A stretch of DNA of 64,000 bases from contig CAVRAR010000014.1 in the NCBI GenBank assembly GCA_963719005.1, positions 1,364,001 through 1,428,000 of the forward strand, read 5' to 3'. The position numbers and the translations under genes are program-made. Under the pieces are notes generated by a model, which saw only the letters and a list, made by a program, of their open reading frames with translations, was not told the origin of the DNA and did no database searches. Source of the DNA: G963675935 sp963719005. GTDB taxonomy: Bacteria > Planctomycetota > Planctomycetia > Pirellulales > Thermoguttaceae. Of this stretch, positions 14,164 through 23,224 are shown piece by piece (the stretch's first letter is position 1; each line of letters starts with the position of its first letter).

Positions 14164-15243
14164 CTATCCCAACACCGGCAACGTCGGCAGCTTTGGATGC
14201 GAACGCCTTTGCGCGGCCAAATTGCCCACGAAATTGCGGCAAATCGCCTGCAAATAGGGGCCGGCAAGCGGATGATCGAACGCCGCGGCGACGCGGCCCA
14301 CGTCGGCCGAGACTCGTAGCTCCGTGCAGATCGGCACCTCGCCGAGAAACGGTACGCCGAGCTGCCCGGCCCGCTGCCGAGCCCCGCCGGAGCCGAAGAT
14401 TTCGTGCCGCGCGTTGCAGTTGGGACAGACGAAGAAACTCATGTTCTCGACCATGCCGAGCACGTCGATATTCACCTTGCGGAACATGGCGATCGCCTTG
14501 ACGGCGTCCAACAGGGCGACGTCTTGCGGCGTGCAGACGACGATCGCCCCGCTAAGCGGCGGCAATTGCGACAGCGAGATCGCCACGTCGCCCGTGCCCG
14601 GCGGCATGTCGATCACCAGGTAATCGAGGTCGCCCCAGGCCGTGTCGCGGAGGAATTGCGAGAGGGCCGAGTGCAACATCGGGCCGCGCCAGATCACCGC
14701 CTCGTCCTCGGGCACCAGCAATCCCATCGACAGCATCCGCAGCCCGTCAACCGACACCGGCTCAATTCGCTCGTCAATCATTTGCGGCGGCTCGTGGCAT
14801 CCGAACAGATGCGGAATACTCGGGCCGTAGAGGTCGGCGTCCAACAGGCCGACCTCGCAGCCGGCTCGCTGCAAGCCGCAGGCGAGATAGGCGGCAATCG
14901 AACTCTTGCCGACGCCCCCCTTGCCCGAGCCAATCGCCACCACGGTCTTCGCCGCCAACCCGATTTCGCCCATCTTCTCCGGCTTGCGCCGATGAACCGC
15001 AATTGCGACGGCAACGTTCACGCAGGGAAACTTCTTTTGCAGGTGTTCGGCCAATTCGTTGCGGGTTTGTTCCCACAACGGCGCCGCCCACGTGGTGAGC
15101 CCGAGAACTACCGACAGGCGATCGCCTTCCAGATGCAGAGCGTGAACCTGTTCGAGCGTGACGACGCTTCGGCCGGTCTCGGGGTCTTTGAACTCGGCCA
15201 GCGCGGCGTGAACGGCGGCTTCATCGGGCTGATTCCTCGGCAT
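14164..15243 (-). CDS. mrp: Mrp/ApbC family iron-sulfur carrier ATPase
   Basis: 359 residues, GAGAGGAG just upstream of the ATG. Residues 7-85 are a MIP18/DUF59 domain; residues 104-114 are the deviant P-loop GSGKGGVGKSS. DADLYGPSIPH and the Walker B-like VIDMPPGTGD follow, and FFVCPNC near residue 280 supplies the CxxC that holds a bridging [4Fe-4S] cluster between two subunits. It delivers Fe-S clusters to apoproteins in the cytosol. nifU-nifS lie 3 kb away on the same strand with the OPT transporter between. Length and domain order are those of the family. Confidence 0.93.
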   Translation of the reverse strand: MPRNQPDEAAVHAALAEFKDPETGRSVVTLEQVHALHLEGDRLSVVLGLTTWAAPLWEQTRNELAEHLQKKFPCVNVAVAIAVHRRKPEKMGEIGLAAKTVVAIGSGKGGVGKSSIAAYLACGLQRAGCEVGLLDADLYGPSIPHLFGCHEPPQMIDERIEPVSVDGLRMLSMGLLVPEDEAVIWRGPMLHSALSQFLRDTAWGDLDYLVIDMPPGTGDVAISLSQLPPLSGAIVVCTPQDVALLDAVKAIAMFRKVNIDVLGMVENMSFFVCPNCNARHEIFGSGGARQRAGQLGVPFLGEVPICTELRVSADVGRVAAAFDHPLAGPYLQAICRNFVGNLAAQRRSHPKLPTLPVLG

Positions 15244-15279
15244 GGTGCTCCTCTCAGTGGATATTCTCTTCCCTAATCT

Positions 15280-17847
15280 CTAGCTCTTCGTCTTGAGCAA
15301 CCAGCCGCGTCTGACCAATACGAGAAACACAGCCAAGAGGGCAAAGGCAGCGAGTGCCGGCCAGTTCTTTTGTGGAAGCTTCAACAGGGCGTCGGCGGGC
15401 AGGGCCTTCGGTAATTTCAATTGAGCCTCGTTCAGATTAAACAATAATGACGCCTTGTCGGCGTTTCCAATCGCCGCTTCCGCGGCCTTGTAGAGCGGCA
15501 TATCGGCCGGGACGGTGTAACGCTCTTTTTTGGGAAGTTTCAATGTCATACCCTTCGGCGCCAGCACGTATCGGCGCAGTTGCGACTCGTTGAGATCGTG
15601 GATTTCGCCCGCCATGTCCGCGATATGCTTGTCCGACGCCTTGGCTCCGAGTTCCTGCGCAGCCGCAGCCCGGCATTGATCGTCGAACGAAGCGGCGGCG
15701 GACGCGGGCATGGTGCGATATTGCCAGACGCCTAGGGTATTGATGATCGAATCGTTGAAATTGAGGAAGGCGATGAGGACCAGTGCGATCGTGCCTCCCG
15801 CGATGTAACCAGTCGAGAGCAGCGAACCGGGGCTCATCTCCGCTTCCAATTCCGAGGCCGGCTGCTCGCCCCGCTTCTTCGCCAATCGTTCGACAATATA
15901 GCGAGCCAGTCCGCCGACGAAAATTGGAGACGACGAGGAGAGCGGCAGATAAACTCCTACGGCGAACGCCAGGGACGAAACGCCGCAAAGCTCGACGACC
16001 GAGGCGATCGCCACGCCGAGCAGAACGAGCACCCAGGGGAGTTTTTGGCTGAGAATTCCGGTGGTGATTAGCGCGAACAGCCCGGCCTGTGGCGGATTAT
16101 ACTTCCTCACAGGAGTGCCGTCGTCTTTTTGAGTCAACTTGCCGCTGATGCCGGGATCGACCAGGTACGATAGTTTTCCCTTTTCGGAGACGAAGTACTT
16201 CGCCGCCTTAACGCCTTGCGGGTTGCTTTCCGGAGCGCGCCACACGTAGTACTGCGTGTCGTCATCGGGGGCATAGGCCCGCACGCCGGCGGCTTTCAGG
16301 GCTTCCATGTCGATCGGCTGTTTGAGCTGCGGCAAGTCTTTCGTCGTATAAACCGTGCTCGACGCATCCATCGCCATCAACACGGCCCCAATTACCACGG
16401 AAGACGAGACGGAGCCAATGACGATGGCCCATTGTTGCCACTTGGGCGTGGCGCCGACCAAGAACCCGGTTTTCAGGTCTTGCGAGGTCGTGCCCCCGTT
16501 GCTGGCGGCGATGCAGACTACCGCCGCTATCGAGAGTGCCAACAAACGGTATGGCAATTCAGTCCAGCCGAGCACCAAGAAGATCAGGCACGTCAGCAAC
16601 AACGTCGCGATCGTCATGCCCGAGATCGGGTTGCTCGAAGAGCCGATTTCGCCGGTCAGACGAGAAGACACCGTAACGAAAAGAAAGCCGAATAGGACGA
16701 TTAGCGCCGCGGCGGCGAGATTTACACCCAATCGCGCCGGAGCAAACATCGCGGCGAACGACGACGCGCTGCTGGTCTGGGGGTCGATATTCAGAAATAA
16801 CCAAATGACGCCAACCAGCAACAGAGAGGCGATCAGCACAGCCTTCAGAGGTAGGTCGTGGTCGGTGCGGCGCACCTCGCGCTCGCCACCGACCGAACTA
16901 CGAAGGTCGCGAACACCAGAAACGATTGAGGATATAATTAGGGGCATCGCGCGGCATAGACTGATAATACCGCCGGTAGCCACCGCCCCGGCGCCGATGT
17001 AGGTCACATACGCCCTATAGATCGCTTCCGCGTCCATCGAAGCGATCGTCTTGCCCGCTTCAGCCGGGAAAAGGGAACTGGCGAGGCCCTCGCCGAAGAA
17101 CTTGATCAGCGGTACGAGCACGAATGCCTGCAAAATGCCGCCGGCCACCATGATGCAAGCGATTTTCGTGCCGATGATGTAGCCGACCCCCAGCAGAGCA
17201 GGCGTAGCCTCCAAGGCCGGGGTCGCGCCTTTGAACCAGTCGAGCGGACGACTGGCCACCTCTTTGCAGAGCCTCAATCCGCTGGCGATGAACTGGTAGA
17301 CAAAAGCGATCCCAAACCCGATGAAGACGGTTTTCGCTGTAGCGCCGCCGGTTTCGCCAACTATCAACACGTCGGCGCAGGCGGTGCCTTCGGGGTAAAC
17401 CAGCTTGCCGTGCTGCTTGACGATGAACGCGCGGCGAAGTGGGATCATCATCAGGATACCGAGCAACCCGCCAAGCACCGAGACGACCAAGACCCGCGTG
17501 ATTTCCAACTCGAATCCGAGGATCATCACCGCCGGCATGGTGACGCCGACGCCGAAGGCGATCGACTCGCCGGCCGAGCCGGTCGTTTGGACGATGTTGT
17601 TCTCCAAGATGCTCGCTTGGCGAACGCCGAACATGCGGGAAAAGGCGCGGAACAGCGTGATTGAGAGCACGGCCACAGGAATCGACGCCGACACGGTCAT
17701 GCCCACCTTTAGCACCAGATAGAGCGACGACGCACCGAAGATGATGCCGAGCACGGCTCCGACCAGCACCGCCGGCCAGGTGAACTCGGGCAGCGTAACG
17801 TGATCGGGGATATAGGGCTGATGGGACGACGTACTTGGGTCTGACAT
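15280..17847 (-). CDS. OPT family oligopeptide/metal-chelate transporter
   Basis: 855 residues with about 15 hydrophobic membrane segments. The N-terminus has LPEFTWPAVLVGAVLGIIFG and the region ENNIVQTTGSAGESIAFGVG typical of bacterial OPT transporters (TIGR00733 type). GTACADVLIVGETGG follows, and later SNPISGMTIATLL. A soluble, charged insert of about 100 residues lies between membrane segments around residues 490-590, and another lies near the C-terminus, making it longer than the usual 600-700 residues. It is likely a proton-driven importer of peptides or metal chelates; the substrate cannot be read from the sequence. Its stop lies 36 bp upstream of the mrp start, so the two are probably cotranscribed. 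Confidence 0.9.
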   Translation of the reverse strand: MSDPSTSSHQPYIPDHVTLPEFTWPAVLVGAVLGIIFGASSLYLVLKVGMTVSASIPVAVLSITLFRAFSRMFGVRQASILENNIVQTTGSAGESIAFGVGVTMPAVMILGFELEITRVLVVSVLGGLLGILMMIPLRRAFIVKQHGKLVYPEGTACADVLIVGETGGATAKTVFIGFGIAFVYQFIASGLRLCKEVASRPLDWFKGATPALEATPALLGVGYIIGTKIACIMVAGGILQAFVLVPLIKFFGEGLASSLFPAEAGKTIASMDAEAIYRAYVTYIGAGAVATGGIISLCRAMPLIISSIVSGVRDLRSSVGGEREVRRTDHDLPLKAVLIASLLLVGVIWLFLNIDPQTSSASSFAAMFAPARLGVNLAAAALIVLFGFLFVTVSSRLTGEIGSSSNPISGMTIATLLLTCLIFLVLGWTELPYRLLALSIAAVVCIAASNGGTTSQDLKTGFLVGATPKWQQWAIVIGSVSSSVVIGAVLMAMDASSTVYTTKDLPQLKQPIDMEALKAAGVRAYAPDDDTQYYVWRAPESNPQGVKAAKYFVSEKGKLSYLVDPGISGKLTQKDDGTPVRKYNPPQAGLFALITTGILSQKLPWVLVLLGVAIASVVELCGVSSLAFAVGVYLPLSSSSPIFVGGLARYIVERLAKKRGEQPASELEAEMSPGSLLSTGYIAGGTIALVLIAFLNFNDSIINTLGVWQYRTMPASAAASFDDQCRAAAAQELGAKASDKHIADMAGEIHDLNESQLRRYVLAPKGMTLKLPKKERYTVPADMPLYKAAEAAIGNADKASLLFNLNEAQLKLPKALPADALLKLPQKNWPALAAFALLAVFLVLVRRGWLLKTKS

Positions 17848-17970
17848 GGCGATTCCCCGGCTGTCAACAAGTCGGTTCTCCCAAGGGGAGAATCGCGGGA
17901 AATCGGCATTGTAGCAGGTTGTGCTGCCTGGGCAACCGCCGTTTTCTTGAAAGTACGAAGAGGAGAGAAT

Positions 17971-18040
17971 AGCCGGGAGCTAACAGCTCCCGGAACGCGC
18001 GCAAGCTGACGCCTCTTCCGGGAGCTGTTAGCTCCCGGCT
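17971..18040. repeat. Double palindromic repeat (CCGGGAGCT family)
   Basis: AGCCGGGAGCTAACAGCTCC... (17971-17994) is the inverse of 18017-18040, and each arm is itself a palindrome (CCGGGAGCT-AAC-AGCTCCCGG). REP-like in form. It lies between the OPT start and the nifS stop and may end the nifS transcript. Confidence 0.75.
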
Positions 18041-18065
18041 GTCTTTCGTGCATGATGTCAGCCTG

Positions 18066-19286
18066 TCACGCGCGGCGAACCAACTCTTCCGAGCCGGCCC
18101 GCGGGCCGTTCGTTTCTTGATCCCAATACGGCGAAAGCCGCCGCAGGTTCGAGATGACCTCTGGGAAGACCTCGATAATGCGATCGACGTCGGCGTCGCT
18201 GTTGTAGCGGCTGAAGCTGAAGCGAACGGAACCGTGCACGGCGGCGTCGGGGATTTTCATCGCCCGCAAGACGTGCGAGGGTTCGAGCGAGCCCGAAGTG
18301 CAGGCCGAGCCGCTGGACGCGCAAATTCCATGCTCGCTCATTTGATAGAGTATCCCCTCGCCTTCCACAAAATGGCAGGAGACGTTCAGCGTGTTCGGCA
18401 GCCGGGTGGCGCCGCGGCCGTTGACCACGATGCAGGGAACCCGCTCGATAATCGCCTGCTCCAGCCGATCGCGCAGGCCGCGCACCCGCGTCTCCTCGTC
18501 GTTGTAAGCCTCGGCGGCCAGTTGCAGGGCCTTGGCCATTCCTACGATGTACGGAACGTTCTCCGTGCCCGCGCGGCGGCCCTCCTCCTGGTGCCCGCCG
18601 ATCATAAACGGCCGGCAGCGCGTGCCGCGTTTGATGTAGAGGGCCCCGATCCCCTTCGGAGCATGGAACTTGTGGCCGGAAAACGAGAGCAAATCGACGT
18701 GCTGGAAATCGCGGCGCAGGTCGATCGCGACTTTTCCGACCGATTGGGTCGCGTCGGTGTGGAAAACGATGGCCGGATCGGTCTCCTTCGTCAGCCGCGA
18801 AAGCTGTTCGACGGGAAACACGACGCCGGTCTCGTTGTTGGCGTGCATGATGCTCACCAGCAGCGTATCGGGCCGAAGCGCGCGGATGAACTCGCCGACA
18901 TCGAGGTTGCCGTCGCCGTCCACGTCGAGAAACGTCACGTCGTAGCCGTCGCGTTTCAGTTCCTTGCAGACTTCCAGAACGGCCGGATGCTCGACGGCGG
19001 TGGTGATCACGTGGCGGCGATTCGGATTGGCCTTGGCCGTGCCGAAGATGGCCGCGTTGTTGCTCTCCGTCGCACAAGCGGTGAAGAGAATCTGCTGTGG
19101 ATCGGCCAGACCGAATTGCCGGGCGATGTCCTTGCGGGCCTGCGCGATGGCCCGGGCCGCCGGCTTGGCCGCCTCGTACATCGAACTCGGATTGAAGTAT
19201 TCCGCCGTCAGAAAGGGCGTCATCGCCTCAACGACTTCCGGCGCAACCTGGGTCGTGGCGTTGTTGTCGACGTAGATGGTTTTCAT
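18066..19286 (-). CDS. nifS: Cysteine desulfurase, NifS type
   Basis: 406 residues. PLP enzyme that takes sulfur from cysteine for Fe-S clusters. Visible features: YVDNNATTQ at the start, AVEHPAVLE around the cofactor-stacking His100, TDATQSVGK, Lys206 in SGHKFHAPKG (Schiff base), and Cys329 in CASSGSACTSG on the mobile loop that carries the persulfide. The short loop spacing fits the NifS/IscS class I enzymes. It starts 9 bp after nifU on the same strand, an operon of scaffold plus desulfurase. No nitrogenase gene is near, so it probably serves general Fe-S assembly, as NIF-type systems do in several anaerobe-related phyla. Confidence 0.94.
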   Translation of the reverse strand: MKTIYVDNNATTQVAPEVVEAMTPFLTAEYFNPSSMYEAAKPAARAIAQARKDIARQFGLADPQQILFTACATESNNAAIFGTAKANPNRRHVITTAVEHPAVLEVCKELKRDGYDVTFLDVDGDGNLDVGEFIRALRPDTLLVSIMHANNETGVVFPVEQLSRLTKETDPAIVFHTDATQSVGKVAIDLRRDFQHVDLLSFSGHKFHAPKGIGALYIKRGTRCRPFMIGGHQEEGRRAGTENVPYIVGMAKALQLAAEAYNDEETRVRGLRDRLEQAIIERVPCIVVNGRGATRLPNTLNVSCHFVEGEGILYQMSEHGICASSGSACTSGSLEPSHVLRAMKIPDAAVHGSVRFSFSRYNSDADVDRIIEVFPEVISNLRRLSPYWDQETNGPRAGSEELVRRA

Positions 19287-19295
19287 GGCTGCCCC

Positions 19296-20276
19296 TCAAA
19301 CCCCGATGACCCGGATGCGTTCATCCACCATTTCCTTGAGGGTCTGTTCGACCAGCATCCGCAGGGTTTGCCCGGCGCCGGCGCAGCCTTGGCAGGCGCC
19401 GGCCAGGCGGCAGTAAACCAGCATGTCCTTGATGTCGATGATCTCCACGTCGCCGCCGTCGTTGCGGAGCATCGGCCGGACGTACTGGTCGATGGCCTTT
19501 TCGATCTTCTTGTCGAATTGGTAGGGCGAAAGCGTGTGTCCGTCGTCCTTCGGCGGCGCGGTTGACATTGCCGGAGCGGCGGCGAGCACGGGCAGTTGCG
19601 GCAGCGTCTTGGCCTTGCTCTCGGCGGCGCCCCAGGTCTCGTCCAGCAGGTCTTGCAGCCCGCCGGGGACGTGATGGCACGACATGCACGCTCCGCCGGC
19701 CTTGATGGCGTTGGTGATCTCGGCGATCGTGTGCAGGTTCAACTCCTTGATCTTGCGGCGAATGTAGGGTTCGCTCAGCGAGAAGCACTTGCAGACGATT
19801 CGGCCCTCGGCGCGTTCGTCGGCGTGCACGTCGATGCCGAGGCTTTCCAGATCGACGCCCCGTTTTTGCGCCCAGTTGAACACGGCCGCTTCCAGGGCCT
19901 CGGCCCCCATCACCGAGCAGTGGATTTTCTGCCGGGGCAAGCCTTCGAGATACTCGACGATGTCCTTGTTCGTGATTTTCAGCGCCTCGATCGGCGTGCG
20001 GCCCCCCTGCTCGATCAACGCGCAAAGCGCCTCCGAGGCGGCGATGGCCGACGTGCAGCCGAACGTCAGGTAGCGCGCCTCGGTGATGACGTCTTTCGTC
20101 GGATCGGTCGGATGACGTTTGACCCGGAAGGTGAAGCGGAGGGCGTCGCCGCAGGCGATCGAGCCGTGCTCGCCGAAGCCGTCGGGGTCTTCGATTTCGC
20201 CGAGATGCGTTCCCGGCTTGCCGTGGACGGCGTCCATGAAGATTTGTTTCGTTTTCTCGCTATATTCCCAAGCCAT
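19296..20276 (-). CDS. nifU: NifU, three-domain Fe-S scaffold protein
   Basis: 326 residues with all three NifU domains. The IscU-like domain (1-130) has Cys42 (IACGDAL), Cys74 (FGCTSAI) and Cys120 (HCSVMG). The BFD-like [2Fe-2S] domain has Cys162, Cys164, Cys197 and Cys200 (VCKC ... CMSC). The C-terminal Nfu domain has CxxC in GACQGCAG. It assembles and passes on Fe-S clusters using sulfur from NifS, whose gene begins 9 bp downstream. The linker at residues 220-250 is Ala/Pro-rich. Length and order match classical NifU. First gene of the nifU-nifS unit. Confidence 0.94.
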   Translation of the reverse strand: MAWEYSEKTKQIFMDAVHGKPGTHLGEIEDPDGFGEHGSIACGDALRFTFRVKRHPTDPTKDVITEARYLTFGCTSAIAASEALCALIEQGGRTPIEALKITNKDIVEYLEGLPRQKIHCSVMGAEALEAAVFNWAQKRGVDLESLGIDVHADERAEGRIVCKCFSLSEPYIRRKIKELNLHTIAEITNAIKAGGACMSCHHVPGGLQDLLDETWGAAESKAKTLPQLPVLAAAPAMSTAPPKDDGHTLSPYQFDKKIEKAIDQYVRPMLRNDGGDVEIIDIKDMLVYCRLAGACQGCAGAGQTLRMLVEQTLKEMVDERIRVIGV

Positions 20277-20390
20277 TGCGGCCCTCCGCGTCCTTGTTAT
20301 GTTCGCCGGCTCCGACGGTCCACCCCATCTTCATTCTACCGGAGTCGTGTTCCTGAGGCGATGGGGGGCTCGGATAGCGTGGACGGGGCG

Positions 20391-20466
20391 AGGGGGACAG
20401 AGGAGGTTGTCGGAAGAAGTCGTCCTTGCCGCGAAACCTTCTGGCGACAACCTCCTCCGTCCCCTT
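20391..20466. repeat. Palindromic repeat (GGGGGACAGAGGAGGTTGTCG family)
   Basis: GGGACAGAGGAGGTTGTCG (20394-20412) is inverted as CGACAACCTCCTCCGTCCCC (20445-20464). It sits between the end of the histidine-kinase gene and nifU and can form a long hairpin, so it may also serve as a terminator for the operon that ends at 20474. Confidence 0.7.
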
Positions 20467-20473
20467 CCGTTGC

Positions 20474-22500
20474 TTACTGCGAAGTCGTCTGCTCGACACT
20501 AGAGGCGTCGCTGCTCGAAGCCACGGGCGCCGGATCGGCCTTGGGCGAGAGGTGGCGGGCCACCTGCTGGACCAATTCGCCGCGATCGATGGGCTTGGCG
20601 AGGTAATCGTCGCAGCCGGCTTCGAGGCAGCGTTCGCGGTCGCCCCGCATGGCATGGGCCGTCAACGCGATGATCGGCAGCCGGCAGCCGGACTCGCGGA
20701 GTTGCCGAGTTGCCGCATATCCGTCCAACACCGGCATCTGCATGTCCATCAGAATGCAGTCGAAGGGCTGGCCGGCGTCGCGGGCTTGCAGCGTCTTCTC
20801 GACGGCGACCTGACCGTTCTCCGCCACTTCGACCACGCGCCGCGCTGACGGAGCAGGAAGGCGATCAGCCGCTGATTGTCCGGGCCGTCTTCCGCCAGGA
20901 GCACCCGGCCGGAAAGGGGAATTTTCGCCGCTTCCACTTTGGCTGGTTGTTTGGCCTTGATGCGGACGGCCTCGTCGGTTGCATCCAGGATTCGCGATGC
21001 CCGCCAAGGAACCGGTCTCAACGACCACAAGGAACGAACTGCCTTTTCCCGGCTCGCTTTCGCAGAAGATGTCGCCGCCGAGCATTTGGGCGAGGCGGCG
21101 GCTGATGGTCAAACCGAGTCCCGTGCCGCCGAATCGCCTGGTCATCGACGTGTCGGCCTGCGAGAAAGGCCTGAAGATCGAGGTCCGCTGTTCCGGCGTC
21201 ATCCCCACGCCCGTGTCGATCACCTCGAAACCGATGTGCGGACTGAGGGTGGCGATCGGATCCATCATTCGCACCACGAGTCGCACGCCGCCTGCATGGG
21301 TGAATTTGATCGGCGTTGCCCAGGAGGTTGATGAGGATTTGGCGGAGCCGCGTCGGATCGGTGTGGATGGTCTCGGGGATCGGGCCGGCGAACTCGACCT
21401 GCAACGAGAGATTCTTGGCGATTGCGCGGGCCCGCATCAGGGAAGCCACTTCGCCCACGATGCTGCAAGGCGAGCAGACGAGCTGTTCGACGGTCATCTT
21501 GCCCGCCTCGATCTTGGAGATGTCGAGGATGTCGTTGATGATGCCCAGCAGGTGGTTGCCGTTGTGCTGGATGGTGCGGAGGAACTCGCTCGCGCTCGGC
21601 GCCGTCGATGTCTTGCTGCAAGAGCAAGTCGGAATAGCCGAGAATGGCGGTCATGGGGGTGCGGATTTCGTGGCTCATGTTGGCCAGGAAGTCGCTTTTG
21701 GCCCGGCTTGCGGCTTCGGCCGCCTCCTTGGCCACCTGAAGCTCGGCGGTGCGTTCGGCGACGCGATCCTCCAATTCATCGCGGGCTTGCTGCAACGCGT
21801 TCCGCCCTTGCTCGATCTGGTCGAGCATGGTGTTGAAGCCGTCGTTGAGAACGCCCATCTCGTCGTTGCTGAGGTTCTCGACGCGCACCGAGTAATCATC
21901 ATTCGCGGGTGACGCGCTGCATGGCTTCGGCCAGCCGCGAGATCGGCGCGGTGAGAAATCTTTGCAGGCGTCGCGCCAATACCACGGAGACCGCCAGGGA
22001 CACCGCCAACACGGCCACGGTGATCCCCACAAAGTCCCAAATCTGCTTGCGCAGCTCGCGCATGTCCGCGCAGATAGATCGTGCTCACTTTGTCGCCCCC
22101 CAAAGCGACCTTCTCCGCAATGTCCAAGCGGTCGGAGCCGATAAAGGTCGCACCGCTCGCCGACGGGACCATGGGCACGAAAAACCCTTCCGGAAGCTCG
22201 GCCGGATACGTGGCGAACAGGTGGCCGTGGGCATCGTACAGGCAAGCAAATTCGACCGTCGGCTGCTGGCGGAGCGACGCCAGGAGTTCCGTGGCCACTT
22301 TCGGGTCGTTGAATTCCACCGCCCCCGTCGTGTTCGCGCCCAAGATGGTGGCCAGGGTGGAGAACTCCCTCGACCTTCGAGGCGTGGATCATCTGTACGT
22401 TGTTGACGAAGAAAGCGATGCACGACAGCGACAGAGCGACGCCGGCCGCCACGGCGGTCAACAGGCTGAGCTTCGCATTGATCGTACGATAAAAGCGCAT
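20474..22500 (-). CDS. CHASE8-type hybrid sensor histidine kinase, frame-disrupted
   Basis: Pieces in three frames join into one protein of about 680 residues. In order: an N-terminal membrane span and CHASE8-like periplasmic domain (NAKLSLLTAVAAG, then STLATILGAN and FACLYDAHGHLFATY); a second span; HAMP (VENLSNDEMGVLNDGF); a coiled coil; HisKA with the phosphorylated His in NMSHEIRTPM; HATPase (VIDTGVGMTPEQ, GGTGLGLTIS); and a receiver with Asp in ILMDMQMPVLDG. Breaks lie near 22365, 22068, 21905, 21593, 21290, 20990 and 20838. Those at 22068, 21905 and 21593, and possibly 20990, are repaired by adding one CG to a CG tract. It is the third gene of the operon after the TonB receptor and YfiR-like gene. 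CHASE8 also occurs in YfiN/TpbB, the classical YfiR partner. Confidence 0.82.
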
Positions 22501-22543
22501 GAAGTCGCCGTTTCAGGCCAAGCAGCAAGAAATGCCAACCAGA

Positions 22544-23182
22544 CTAGTCTACGACATGGGCGACCTGGAGCAACTTGGAGCTGATGGTCAAACCGGCACG
22601 TTCGGCGGCTTTTCGGGAGATGACCACGCGGATTCTGTTGTCTTCGACGACAAATTGCATCGTTCCACCCCTATCAATGAACCCATCGCCATCCCCCATG
22701 AGTAGCACACCCGGCCGCGCCGTCTTCCGGATAACCTCGGTCTGTGTTTCCGGGGCGAGCGATGCCGAAACGTACAAGATGTTGCACGGGCGCGTATCGG
22801 CGACCGACGAAAACCGCCGAATCCGAAGCGAGCGATGCTGGATTTTCTTGATCCGTGCGATCTGTTCGAGAATAGGGACGAGCGGGTCTTGTTCCAGCAG
22901 GCCGATCACGAAAGGAGACTTTTCGCTGGAAAACGCCTTGGCCGGCCACTCGACGTAGCGGCCCAGTTGGTACAGATAGGCCGCCTTGATTTGATTCTCG
23001 CGATTTGCTTGCGATTCCTCGTCCTCTTGGGCAATCAGAGGCATCCGAGCAGGCTGGAGCGCCAGCACTAAGACGCCGACGCCGGCGGCAAGAAACAGCC
23101 AGCGGGCCCTGCCGCCGCGCCGAGCGGGCAGCGGGGTTCGTGACGTTTTCGACGTTCGGAGATGTTGTCTAAGCAGGTTCAC
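22544..23182 (-). CDS. YfiR family (DUF4154) periplasmic regulator
   Basis: 212 residues. A long basic N-terminus and one hydrophobic segment (residues 28-48) form a signal or anchor. The mature part has the family pattern: IKAAYLYQLGRYVEWP, FVIGLLEQDPL, then CNILYVSASL, GVLLMGDGDGFIDRGG and a last block, FVVEDNRIRVVISRKAA followed by ISSKLLQ. In Pseudomonas, YfiR binds the periplasmic part of YfiN and restrains it. Here the next gene, 43 bp on, encodes a membrane kinase with the same kind of CHASE8 domain, so YfiR-like control of that kinase is a reasonable inference. The gene is 42 bp from the TonB receptor stop, in one operon. Confidence 0.85.
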   Translation of the reverse strand: MNLLRQHLRTSKTSRTPLPARRGGRARWLFLAAGVGVLVLALQPARMPLIAQEDEESQANRENQIKAAYLYQLGRYVEWPAKAFSSEKSPFVIGLLEQDPLVPILEQIARIKKIQHRSLRIRRFSSVADTRPCNILYVSASLAPETQTEVIRKTARPGVLLMGDGDGFIDRGGTMQFVVEDNRIRVVISRKAAERAGLTISSKLLQVAHVVD

Positions 23183-23224
23183 AGTTGATGTCTAGTATCG
23201 CCACGCGGCCATGCCATAACCGCA

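Noticed and set aside
18048..19565. 505-codon plus-strand frame opposite nifS
   Set aside because: Antisense shadow of nifS with no protein-like motif; the nifS frame has the PLP Lys and catalytic Cys.
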